From NCBI RefSeq assembly GCF_030247195.1, contig NC_080672.1, positions 352,530,413 to 352,594,412 on the forward strand: a DNA stretch of 64,000 nucleotides, in the 5' to 3' direction. The notes below the pieces were generated by a model. The model ran no database searches and was not told the DNA's origin. It saw only the letters and a program-made list of their open reading frames with translations. This stretch comes from Topomyia yanbarensis (Eukaryota; Arthropoda; Insecta; Diptera; Culicidae). Of the stretch, positions 34,835 to 45,799 are shown piece after piece. The translations under genes and the position numbers were made by a program. Every line of letters starts with the position of its first letter. Position 1 is the stretch's first letter.

Positions 34835-36187
34835 TAGGGTTCGTCGCGGTGCGGATGTGGGCGGTAAATAGATAGTCCGCACCGCAACCGCAAAAAAATA
34901 ATAAAACCGCACCGCTTACCGCAACCGCATTGCATTTACCGCACCGCACCGCGCGGTAATGCGGTAAATGCGGTAAAAATTATGCATTATAAAAATTGTG
35001 TTGAAAAATTAATCATTTGTTTTGTGTAGCCATATATAGTAAAATGTTATTCTTATTTACACGAAAATTACCTTTGACGGACTCCTCAGAATGTAACATT
35101 TATGAAAATATTCAACTTTGCAAGTTTTATTAAGAGTGGTAAGGGTTTTGGCGTGAAAAAAACACTTTTTCTCGATTTTTTTGAAACTTTGCGTGAAGCG
35201 AACTGATCAAAACGTTTGTACATTATAGTGTATCATTTCAATAACATGCTGTAATTTTTCCATGCAAAAATCTGGTATCTGGAAAAATATGATTTGCGGT
35301 GTTACCTTCCATTCAAAAACTACTTAACCGATTTCTTTCAAACTTTGTATACAGATTCTATGTAAAAATACCTAACCCCCACGTTAAAGTTTCGAGATAA
35401 ATTTTCAATTAAGGCAAAAACTGTCCAAACCATGCAAAATTTGGAATCTGGGATAACTTTGACATTTGTCAGCAGACCTTGAGGCAGACTTTGAGAAACA
35501 CAACAAAAATCGCAATGCCCTACACTAACTTCGAAAGCTTTACTTTCAAAAAGTTACAAAATACTCCTAACTGAAAAAATTATTCGTTAATATGGTAGAA
35601 AATATTCCCAGTTGGACGAACGATGGACGCACGCGAAAAAAAATTCCTCCAAATTCGTTTGGTTTGATGATGATAATTACATTCTTTGGATTGTTTTTAA
35701 GTCATAGTATCATTAGTTCATTTCTAAGTTCTCCAAATTAATCAAAATTCACTGTCGAGAAAATGCCATTGAAAAGGATTCATAATTCCACGATTACCAA
35801 GAGGAATCAGGAGAAATGATGCATTTTGTAATTGAATTTGACAGAAAAATTCAATTGTTTTTCAATGATTGGATTTTGCGTTTTATGTATTTGAAAAGGT
35901 TCGTTTGTAATTTTTTTCTTTGAAGTATAAAACAAATAGTTTTCAAAATATGTCGTAAAAATAATGGTGCCAAATTATATTGGGCACAGCTTATAGATTT
36001 TATTTCTTAGTAACAGTATGTTTTATCATATTTGAATGACCAAAATGTAAAAAATCAAATTGCGATAGGTCGAATACAGATTATATTCGGATTTCTTTTC
36101 AAATCATTGTCAAGTCTATGAAAATTAGAGCAATTAAATGTTTATCATGTTTCTCTATTGTAGGGTAATAAATAAAAATCGAACGTT

Positions 36188-36259
<72 letters not shown>

Positions 36260-36537
36260 TTCCTAATAATGAGATTGCTAAGCATTCGTTCAGAAAATAA
36301 ATCTAGTTGCGTCCTTCTCAAATGGTAAAAGTCATAGTTTTAATTCACTTTTTAATGCAGACTGCATACTTTATCAATTATTTTTTGAAGCGCGGTTGCG
36401 GTAATACCGCGCGGTAAATGCTCATTTCCCGCACCGCATCCGCGGGAAAAAGTATCTCACCGCACCGCAGTTTTTGCGGTGCGGGTGCGGTAAATACCGC
36501 GCGGTTGCGGTAATTACCGCAACCGCGACGAACCCTA
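34835..36537. mobile_element. hAT-type MITE with GCGGT subterminal repeats (1703 bp)
   Basis: TIR TAGGGTTCGTCGCGGT at the left; the right end reversed begins TAGGGTTCGTCGCGGTTG. The 8-bp target duplication ACTGACGG lies at 34827-34834 and 36538-36545, diagnostic for hAT. Both ends carry dense GCGGTAAATGCGG and ACCGCACCGC motifs over roughly 150 bp, probably transposase-binding sites. The AT-rich core has no transposase and includes a (GA)n microsatellite. Inserted into the LTR element just after the integrase gene. Confidence 0.9.
36190..36257 (+). repeat. (GA)n microsatellite
   Basis: About 34 uninterrupted GA units inside the hAT MITE. Confidence 0.95.
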
Positions 36538-36545
36538 ACTGACGG

Positions 36546-38394
36546 TATGCTTTTCTATGGATTACTCACTTGGGAGTTTTCCAAAAGCAGCCGTCAGTTC
36601 CCGACGGCAACAACACGGACTTTGGTCCTAATAAAAAAAAACAAACATTTCTCCGTCTTCTCTATTTTTATTGTGGAAGACCAACTCTGCCGCGAGAAGG
36701 TTCTTCAACACCTTCCTGCAATTTTTCAGAGCCACATTCACGCAGTGTGGTAAACAAACATCCGACAAACATATATGAACTGGCACCGGTGACGGTTACG
36801 GTGGGTAGAATCCTCCACTTAAAACAAAAACAAGTACACTACACCGTACCGTCATTCGGTCAACGGTTGCATTAACCTGACACTTTCTGCAGTGTTCAGC
36901 AAACAAAACAATTCTTTTGCGCCCCACTCGCGCAGTGAGGTAATCAAACAACTACAGTAAACGTATGCCCCGGGACCTGGCACGGCAGCGGCGAAGTGGA
37001 ATTCCCACACTTTAAAACATATAAATTTTACACCGTGCGAGTTTTTAGGGTCCCGAACGCATCAAAAAAAAACTTTCAGCCGTGTTCGGCAACATAAATT
37101 TTTTTTCCAAAAACCCCTCTTCATGGGGAACACTCGCACCTACGGGTGCACAAAATTATATATAATTTCCCAGAACATTAAAAAAAAATCACCAATCCTT
37201 TCTTCGGCAGGGACCGTTAATTTCGCGCCACTAGTTCCCAACCGGCAGGAATCCCGCGACACGAACGAACGGGTTAGAAACGCGAAAACAACACATCGTC
37301 CACGGCGATTTCGCAATACCGAACTTGTTTTGATTTTGGTTCATTCATCCTGTCGATGGATGACACCATTATCGATTTGGACATTTTCCCCGATGTTCGC
37401 ATCAATGCTCTGCATCATGCAGGTGTAGCCCGATTTGGATCAGAGTAGTGTGAGTGGAAGAGCAAATGGGGTAAAACGATACCGCGTCTTCGATTTCGAA
37501 TCAAATAATAAAGTTTTATTTCGCATAATTTTGGGTTTGTGGTTAAACCTGGGATGGTTCGTTTGATTCCAGCGGGAATCATTTTGATATTTTAAAATTA
37601 TGCGAAAGACATTCTTTGGTCCCTCTCAAACGTTTCTTTTCCAATGTACGAAGCGTTTTGAGGCGAAAAGGGACGAATGTACAAAATTTTTTGTCCGGAA
37701 TGTCTGTGAGTGGGAGAAACGATGACGTGTTAAGCGGTATGGTATGTGTGAATGTATGAGTGCAGAATCATATTGAAGGAATGAATGCATGTGTGAATGA
37801 TAAGATGAAATTGTTTTGGGGTCAGTTCGAAGCGCTTATCGGAATGTGAATGATCGAGTAGGCCAGTGATTGAGAATGAATGAATGGGATAATTGTATGA
37901 ATGTATTTGGATTGAAACCCCAGCACAAGCTTGTAGTATTGGTACCGTTAGGACACGAAAGACATTTTTGGACAGTCGATGAAAGAAACGAACAATGTAA
38001 TGCCGACAACCGTTCCCCTGCAAGTTGAAACATTGAAAATTGTCAATGCCACTTGCAGAATTTTGGGATTTTCGAGTTGTTACCGATCTTGTATTCGGAT
38101 TGGATTTAGGGTTCAACCCATAACCGAATAATGACGATGGCTGATAGCCTCTCGCTTCGCGTATGCTGTCAGTATTATCAGACCAAACACAGGCAAACTT
38201 TTCACCAATGAGGACATCCGGTCGATTATTTTTTTGATGAATTTTGATAAATTGCGGAAGAAATAATTAGGTGTAGTTAGTTTTTCTTTGTTTATTGATT
38301 TATTTATTCATTGCGTATTATTATTGTATCGGTGTTAGGTGTTAGGTTAGAAAAAAATTGTTGTCAATTTTTTTCCACCCGGTGTGGGCGAGAT
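36546..38394 (+). other. 3' internal non-coding region of the LTR element
   Basis: Continuous with the integrase fragment once the hAT MITE is removed, and it runs up to the LTR at 38395. No envelope-like frame is visible. Two diverged tandem units, each with a CGCAGTG(T/A)GGTAA core, lie near 36731-36880 and 36921-37060. 37730-37900 is rich in GAATGAATG-like short repeats. A short purine-rich stretch (GGGCGAGA) just before 38395 could be the polypurine tract. Confidence 0.55.
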
Positions 38395-39506
38395 TGTAAC
38401 CCGTCAGGGTAACAATTTAGCACTGGGTGGAAATATACCTATTTGTGCGTACTCTCTCCGTAGAGTGTATTGTTATTGCAACATAACTCACCGCTGTTCC
38501 TTATGATCGTTCACTTTTTCTCGTAAATTTTGTTTGTTTTAGCTTTTGTGAACGATTTTGTTGGTCTAGATAGGTGTAGAAAATTTTGTTTCATATTTCT
38601 GTATAAATAACATAGGGCTTAGGTAGGCCACCGCTCTCCTCTTGCTGCAATAAGTGTGCTGGATATGCTGCACATAGCGATGACAGCTATGCGGCGGTAC
38701 TGTTTTTTGGTGCTGGTTTTGGTGTTTGTTTTGGGTGAGTGGAAAAGGCGGCCATCGTAAAAAGGTGAGTTAGTTTCGGACCACGTTGCAGTTCGGTTTG
38801 TTTTCGGTAGTGACCGGTTTGTTTTTGGAAAGTCCAACCCGCCAAATAACGCGTGTGTGCGGAAGTAAATTCCCGCAAAAGTACCGGCTCGTGGTTCGAG
38901 AACTCTGGTCTGGTGTCGGGTCGCCGATTAGGGAAGCTAAGCGTTAAGGAGCCACTCGCTTTCCCGGCTAACCATAAAGGACCCAGAAGACGCCTTTCCG
39001 CTCTCGCTGTGAAGGATTAGCCGAACGAGCCTAGCTCTCCTTCACAGCTAAACGTCAAGGAGAGCGAAGCAGGGTGGCCAAAGGTGCTCCCTGGGAAGTA
39101 CACTGCGGTGACTTCTGGGATCTCTCGCGGGGAGCGAGTAGATCCGGCGATAATTCGCCATCGTCGCTAGGGAGGTTCCAACAAAGGAGCTAAGCTCACC
39201 TCCCTAGCTAATTGTCAAGGACCGCTGCAGGAGCAGTCAACTCAAATCGGGAGAACTTGGCCGTTGCTGTCCCGGCCGGTCGGACGAGACCACCCACCTT
39301 TCCGCCCAGCAGTAGCAGATTAGCAGCAGCAGCAGTGGAGAGAGTTGGAGGAAATAAACACGGTAAAATTAAATTTATTTGTTTTGTTTACCTTTTTTTG
39401 TGTTGTGACGAAAATCCGAAATTCTGTAGAGGCACCTAGGCCGCCCTGAAAAGAAGGGTACGCCGGGCAAACAAGAACCCGAGTAGTGGGCAAACCCCTA
39501 CTTACA
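38395..39506 (+). repeat. LTR, left arm of the palindrome (1112 bp)
   Basis: Begins TGTAACCCGTCAGGG and ends CCCCTACTTACA (TG..CA ends). A TATAAAT box is at about 38603 and an AATAAA signal at about 39352, placing R between them. It matches the reverse complement of 39591-40703 with coordinates mirrored exactly (sum 79098), apart from one length difference in a T7/A8 run (about 39394 versus 39696-39703). It is preceded by the element's internal region, so it occupies a 3' LTR position. Confidence 0.95.
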
Positions 39507-39512
39507 TTTGGC

Positions 39513-39588
39513 GCCCGGCTAGCTCAGTCGGTAGAGCATGAGACTCTTAATCTCAGGGTCGTGGGTTCGGGCCCCACGTTGGGCGCCA
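39513..39588 (+). tRNA. tRNA-Lys(CTT) sequence with encoded CCA, at the centre of an LTR palindrome (cDNA-derived)
   Basis: 73 nt (39513-39585) fold as a canonical tRNA-Lys: acceptor GCCCGGC / GTTGGGC, discriminator G, D arm AGCTCAGTCGGTAGAGC, anticodon CTT at 39546-39548, T arm GTGGG-TTCGGGC-CCCAC. It is immediately followed by CCA (39586-39588), which eukaryotic nuclear tRNA genes do not encode. The usual sequence of this tRNA, as I know it, has A at position 58 (TTCGAGC); here it is G (39570). Position 58 is m1A in the mature tRNA and normally stops reverse transcriptase. The B box is altered by the same base. LTR ends abut it with two bases (TT / AA) between. I therefore read it as a reverse-transcribed copy of the element's primer, not a working tRNA gene. 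Confidence 0.85.
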
Positions 39589-39590
39589 AA

Positions 39591-40703
39591 TGTAAGTAGG
39601 GGTTTGCCCACTACTCGGGTTCTTGTTTGCCCGGCGTACCCTTCTTTTCAGGGCGGCCTAGGTGCCTCTACAGAATTTCGGATTTTCGTCACAACACAAA
39701 AAAAAGGTAAACAAAACAAATAAATTTAATTTTACCGTGTTTATTTCCTCCAACTCTCTCCACTGCTGCTGCTGCTAATCTGCTACTGCTGGGCGGAAAG
39801 GTGGGTGGTCTCGTCCGACCGGCCGGGACAGCAACGGCCAAGTTCTCCCGATTTGAGTTGACTGCTCCTGCAGCGGTCCTTGACAATTAGCTAGGGAGGT
39901 GAGCTTAGCTCCTTTGTTGGAACCTCCCTAGCGACGATGGCGAATTATCGCCGGATCTACTCGCTCCCCGCGAGAGATCCCAGAAGTCACCGCAGTGTAC
40001 TTCCCAGGGAGCACCTTTGGCCACCCTGCTTCGCTCTCCTTGACGTTTAGCTGTGAAGGAGAGCTAGGCTCGTTCGGCTAATCCTTCACAGCGAGAGCGG
40101 AAAGGCGTCTTCTGGGTCCTTTATGGTTAGCCGGGAAAGCGAGTGGCTCCTTAACGCTTAGCTTCCCTAATCGGCGACCCGACACCAGACCAGAGTTCTC
40201 GAACCACGAGCCGGTACTTTTGCGGGAATTTACTTCCGCACACACGCGTTATTTGGCGGGTTGGACTTTCCAAAAACAAACCGGTCACTACCGAAAACAA
40301 ACCGAACTGCAACGTGGTCCGAAACTAACTCACCTTTTTACGATGGCCGCCTTTTCCACTCACCCAAAACAAACACCAAAACCAGCACCAAAAAACAGTA
40401 CCGCCGCATAGCTGTCATCGCTATGTGCAGCATATCCAGCACACTGATTGCAGCAAGAGGAGAGCGGTGGCCTACCTAAGCCCTATGTTATTTATACAGA
40501 AATATGAAACAAAATTTTCTACACCTATCTAGACCAACAAAATCGTTCACAAAAGCTAAAACAAACAAAATTTACGAGAAAAAGTGAACGATCATAAGGA
40601 ACAGCGGTGAGTTATGTTGCAATAACAATACACTCTACGGAGAGAGTACGCACAAATAGGTATATTTCCACCCAGTGCTAAATTGTTACCCTGACGGGTT
40701 ACA
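39591..40703 (-). repeat. LTR, right arm of the palindrome (1113 bp)
   Basis: Reverse-complement copy of 38395-39506. On the minus strand it reads TGTAACCC to CTTACA, followed by TT and then TGGCGCCCAACGTGGGG, a perfect primer-binding site for tRNA-Lys, which here continues through the whole tRNA. It is followed at 40704-40707 by the CGTT target duplication. In the minus direction it behaves as the 5' LTR of the integrated element. Confidence 0.95.
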
Positions 40704-40725
40704 CGTTTACACAGATTTATCTGTA

Positions 40726-41346
40726 GGGGAGAGTGAGGACACTTGATCCTTGGGGATATTTAATTCCCCGGCCATATCTCCTAATCTATACGCATAAAGT
40801 TATCACAATATAAAAAGAAAATGAAGTATTTGGTCGTTTATGATGTTTAAAAAACAAATCTGATGCATTACATTTGTTTTGGAAAAGTTATATAATATTT
40901 TAGAAAATATGTGTTTAAATCCATCTTGAAGATCTTTCCAAAAAAAATTTTAACGGTTGTATGAGATCTTAGAACCAATTATTTGTGAATATTTTCAAGT
41001 ACGATTACTTTCTAAGTACTTTTGCCTGGAAAAACAAGGAAAAAAATTCACAATGCATACAAAAAAATTAAATTTTGTTCACCTCATGCAACAAGTATCT
41101 TTGATCCCTTTTTTTACAATGGAGAAGACGTTTACGTACTAGGCCAGTACACGGGGTGTACTGGGGGCGAGTCGGGCTCGAATGATCACGCTGCCATTAA
41201 TACCGTCTAAACTCCATTGGGCTCCGCCATCGTTCCCCCCAGGGACTACCTCTCGGTATTACTTCTGGGGGGATCCAGATCTTTGATCCCTGTAACACTG
41301 GGTATTCTTAATCCCTATCATTAGTTCTCTCAAACACTTTTTTATT
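40726..41346. mobile_element. MITE B (GGGGAGAGTG family), truncated
   Basis: Starts GGGGAGAGTGAGGACACTTG after TA (40724-40725) and follows the reverse complement of 27344 down to about 26880, with moderate divergence. It is broken at about 41346 where an L1-like RT fragment begins, so the second TIR is missing. A retroposon (41109-41278) is inserted in it. Confidence 0.75.
41109..41278 (-). repeat. Short poly(A) retroposon inside MITE B
   Basis: 170 bp with a T-run at the left (poly(A) on the minus strand), flanked by a perfect 12-bp duplication ATCTTTGATCCC (41097-41108 and 41279-41290). The CGAGCCCGACTCGCCCC block resembles 3' ends of mosquito LINE or SINE families. I cannot tell a SINE from a 5'-truncated LINE. 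Confidence 0.75.
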
Positions 41347-42246
41347 TTTATTTTTTATAAACGAGTTGTCGTAATTGGCAGTGACGAATCGGTTTATGAA
41401 TAACGCTGTACATTTGCGTTCCAGATTGTGTAAATCAATTTCTCCTCTACACTTGGGCAGAACTATTTGATAAAAACTTACTCTAATGCCAAAGAAAGGT
41501 GCCAATCAGACTTTTTACTTTGGCACAATATTTGTTATTAATATTTATCACAGAGACCGTATACCACAGCTGCGATGATACGAAGGTGCTTAAAAAAATA
41601 CTTTCTGTAGCAAGTTTAATTTTCTTGTTTGATTCGCTCTCAAAATATTTGACACTTTGTCGATTGTTGAGACCCAATTTTCAGTTATCATTTGTTTTAG
41701 TGAATTTGTGTACCAAATTCCTAAAATTTTTATTTTTTCCTCTGTTTTAATCCATAAACTTTTTGATAAATCTGTTCGTGTTTGCATAAATCCAATTTCG
41801 AATGCTTTTGATTTTTCCAAATTTAATTTCGCACCTGAGACTCTACAAAAATGTTGAATAATTTGTTTAATTCTGTTTCAGTCTTCCATGTTATTTACAA
41901 TCAATGAAATATCATCCGCGTATTCGTTTAATAGATCTAAATTATTTGAGCATGCTCTCAAAAATTTTTTCATTAGTGATTCTAAATATAATACAAACAT
42001 ATTCATGGAAATTGGATCCCCTTGTCTAACTGACCTTTCTATTTTTATTTCTCGTGTCAAAGACCCGTTCAACAAAATTTTCGAGAATGATATATCAAGA
42101 GTCTTTTTAATAAAATCAATAAATCTTTGATTCAAGCCCACTTTAGTCAGTGTTTTAATCAAAAACATCGGTTCTACTATATCAAACGTCTTTTCAAAAT
42201 CGAATGACGCCAGAAGGGATTTTTTTCTTTTTGTAACATAGCTCAA
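41346..42246 (-). pseudogene. L1-like LINE reverse transcriptase, middle and C-terminal part
   Basis: Minus-strand frames give RT motif A ([12 protein letters not shown]), SVRQGDPISMNMFVLY, motif C (LNEYADDISLIV), then after frame changes KIKILGIWYTNSLKQMITEN and LNTFVSSQLWY. The downstream block CRGEIDLHNLERKCTALFINR follows, typical of the region after RT in L1/Tx1-type LINEs. Several stops and shifts. The N-terminal RT half (PPGLDG, YRPLTLLN) lies at 44791-44466, separated by about 2.2 kb of inserted and duplicated DNA. Confidence 0.8.
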
Positions 42247-42276
42247 CTATTCTATCCCGAATGGAGCATGTTGCTT

Positions 42277-42571
<295 letters not shown>

Positions 42572-42573
<2 letters not shown>

Positions 42574-43757
42574 AATGTTTCGATTATATCACTATGCGTT
42601 TACATCACCCTCGATTATATCACGGTTTTGTCTCGATTATATCACGCTCGCGCAGAAAAAGCACACTACATTATGATCCAGTTAAGCCATATGTTGTGTC
42701 CTGGCACTTTTAATATTTTTTACAATTAGTTTGCTTATTTACATGTACGGTAATGAGCCTATTAGTGGGTTTCGGACTATATCGTCAAGGGTTTATGTAT
42801 GATGAGGTCGATCAAGAAGTCGAACTTTTTATTCTTTCATCTTAAAGTATGAATTCTTAAGAAAGTATCTTAAATTTTTATAAAGGTCTAAGCAGCAAAA
42901 GCAAAGTTATAGCACTATTCATCTTATTCCTTTACGTGGGCGGAGGGCGTGGCGTAAAACTTTAAACGTGAATAATCTCGTAATCATGTTTTACCAGAAA
43001 CGTTGTTGTAATCACTAGGATTGTCGAAATATCTTGCGACCGATTCCAATTTTTGTTTTAAATTCTTCGTAACACATTTGCCGTGTCCTAAAGCGGGTGT
43101 CTGGCGTACCGGATAAAAAAATTGACTGCTTTTTTATTCGCTTAATTGTTAGTTATCCGCAGGAAAATCTAACAAAATAATGAGAAAAACAAAATACGCA
43201 AGATTTGTATGCCGAGATATGCATTTTCTCTTGAATTGATGTGAATACTTTTCTTTTGGAAGGACATCAAGAATTGGAGATGTGACTATTTTAATGAATG
43301 TTGATACAACGAGGAATGAATCGTAGTCTCTTCGAATACATTGACTTTAATAGTCAAGATATTTGCCAAAAACTTTAACGTGCCAGATTCCTTCAAGTTT
43401 AGTTTTGGGTAGTTCAACAATTTTAAGAAAAGGTACGGGATACGTAAAGTGAAGTTGTGTAGGGAAAAATTGATCCGCCGATGCCATACCATTTGACCCA
43501 ATGCGTTGAACAAAGATGGCAGACGGCTGCTCTAACCAACGGCTTTAAATAGGATGTGTGATAATAGAAACATGGCAAAAATAGGCTCATTACCCTACAG
43601 TGATTAATTTTTTTGACTAACTTTAACTTTTATGACTTTTTGAAATATACATGGGTTAATGCTTAAATGTAATTTTTTGTTTTGCTTTGAACATATTACG
43701 TTTCAAATATATCACGCTAAAATACAGAACGACCGTGACATAATCGAAACATTACTG
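42572..43757. mobile_element. MITE (CAGTAATGTTTCGATTAT TIR), left palindrome copy
   Basis: Inner end CATTACTG followed by TA (43758-43759). At the outer end the first two bases of the TIR are missing and the TATG microsatellite abuts GTAATGTTTCG. It carries several GATTATATCAC direct repeats at the outer end. No coding sequence. Confidence 0.8.
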
Positions 43758-44285
43758 TATTTTCTGATACTCAAATATTGTATTTTTTATTCATAAAATT
43801 TCATCTCAAATTCGCTAACTGCCCAAATTATTTTATTTTTTAAACAAGCACTCATGAGAGAGCATTCAACAATAAGTTTTTCGCATCTAAAATCTCTGCG
43901 ATTTATTTTTCAAATAGTCATCAATAAACCAAGTCAAAGAAAGTTTGTCGGAAAATACTGGTTCAATCGAGTAGAAATCTAAAAAATGCTTGTTTCATGT
44001 TTGTACCACTGATTTGATAGTGGCGCTAGTATACCATCACCATATGAGTGTCATGAACAACGATAGCACAAGAGTGATCATACCAACCGGTAACGCGGGT
44101 GACGTCGTGTGAACTATCGAATGCGAATTGCCAATTGACATAGCTTAATTTGATACATGTAATAAATTATACAAAACTACTCTTGCAGGAATGATTTTCG
44201 ATAAAAAATTGGAGATTTTGCTCAAGTGCGACGGGCCATGTTGTTTGAATCTGTCATCATTACGCTTTTGGTTTCCCCATGCGTT

Positions 44286-44440
44286 AGTCGCCGATTTATC
44301 CTACTTTCCGGTTAAGATATTGACGATTTATCAGTTTCTCAGAACATTTCAAATTCGACGTTCAATAATAGTAAATATAAATGCGAATTTCTCTCGCCAG
44401 TAATTTATTTTGCCATAGGCAACTGGCGCATATGGTATAT
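44286..44440. repeat. 155-bp unit, inverted copy at 44925-45076
   Basis: The unit runs from TCGCCGATTTATCC to GCGCATATGG and returns in inverse orientation at 44925-45076, so it flanks a 480-bp RT fragment within each palindrome arm. Mirror copies lie at 45515-45666 and 46151-46305. The two copies in one arm differ at a few bases, unlike the arms themselves. Confidence 0.8.
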
Positions 44441-44465
44441 TTCACTGAGAAAAATTAACAAACCG

Positions 44466-44791
44466 AATACATAACATAGAAGTTCAATAAAGTTAAAGGT
44501 CTGTAACCCTCAACAGTATTTTGGCTGGTCTCTTTTGTACTACTGCAATAATCCCATCACAATTTTTTTCTCCAAATTACCCAGTAGCATGCAATTTATC
44601 ACGGCTGTAATTTCCGTTGTAATTATATTCCAGCAGTCTAAACAAAATTCTTTAGGCAGACCGTCTAATCCAGGAGGTTTTTTCGAAGCACTGGTTTTAA
44701 TGGTGGAAAACACTTCTTCGTCGCAAACCTCATCCATCAGTCTATCATTTTCTTGTGTATCAGTAGGAATAGAAGTTCCTGGTGTAATCAT
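44466..44791 (-). pseudogene. L1-like RT N-terminal fragment, left arm
   Basis: Minus strand: EVFSTIKTSASKKPPGLDGL, then PKEFCLDCWNIITTEITAVI, then after a frameshift near 44545 GYRPLTLLNFYVMYSV. These are the first RT motifs of an L1-like LINE. The rest of the RT lies at 42246-41346 in the same orientation. Confidence 0.75.
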
Positions 44792-45214
44792 TTAGAATCT
44801 GATCTGAATCGAACTTGTTAATACGGAGAATCAAACAAAGATCCCGAAGATTTTTGATTTTAAGCGCTTGAGCTGGATCCAAGGCTCATCTAAGAGTTTT
44901 AGGATCACTCCAACCTGAAGTAGCACCATATGCGCCAGTTGCTTATGGCAAAATAAATTACTGGCGAGAGGAATTCGCATTTATATTTACTATTATTGAA
45001 CGTCGAATTTGAAATGTTCTGAGAAACTGATAAATCGTCAATATCTTAACCGGAAAGTAGGATAAATCGGCGACTATACATAACAATTTTGCGGTGACCA
45101 ATAAACCCTAAATTTATTGAACTTCGACTTTAAAATTATAACAAGAACACTCAAATTTAGATTGAACAAATTAATGCCATTATTAATTAGTTCCAATCAA
45201 AAAAGTGCACATCC

Positions 45215-45376
<162 letters not shown>

Positions 45377-45799
45377 GGATGTGCACTTTTTTGATTGGAA
45401 CTAATTAATAATGGCATTAATTTGTTCAATCTAAATTTGAGTGTTCTTGTTATAATTTTAAAGTCGAAGTTCAATAAATTTAGGGTTTATTGGTCACCGC
45501 AAAATTGTTATGTATAGTCGCCGATTTATCCTACTTTCCGGTTAAGATATTGACGATTTATCAGTTTCTCAGAACATTTCAAATTCGACGTTCAATAATA
45601 GTAAATATAAATGCGAATTCCTCTCGCCAGTAATTTATTTTGCCATAAGCAACTGGCGCATATGGTGCTACTTCAGGTTGGAGTGATCCTAAAACTCTTA
45701 GATGAGCCTTGGATCCAGCTCAAGCGCTTAAAATCAAAAATCTTCGGGATCTTTGTTTGATTCTCCGTATTAACAAGTTCGATTCAGATCAGATTCTAA

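Larger units (their letters stand above)
33379..40703 (-). mobile_element. Rearranged Ty3/gypsy-type LTR retrotransposon with snap-back LTR/tRNA palindrome
   Basis: The outer ends are LTR termini in the same orientation: 33379 begins TGTAAGTAGG, the reverse of an LTR 3' end, and 40703 ends GGGTTACA, the reverse of an LTR 5' end. Both are directly followed by CGTT (33375-33378, 40704-40707), a 4-bp target duplication. In the minus direction the order is: full LTR (40703-39591), primer-binding site extended into a complete tRNA-Lys complement, an inverted full LTR (39506-38395), inverted 3' internal region and integrase end (38394-34120), then a partial LTR (34119-33379). Gag, protease and RT are absent. 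A hAT MITE (34835-36537) inserted later. Confidence 0.75.

Noticed and set aside
39513..39585. A working nuclear tRNA-Lys gene
   Set aside because: Encoded CCA, altered position 58 and B box, direct abutment to LTR ends with a PBS-like context, and the pattern is explained as primer cDNA. Not absolutely excluded.
38395..40703. LTR palindrome as a missed-adapter sequencing artefact
   Set aside because: The centre is an asymmetric 76-bp tRNA sequence, the arms end exactly at LTR termini, there is a 1-bp length difference, and the outer flanks are not mirrored.
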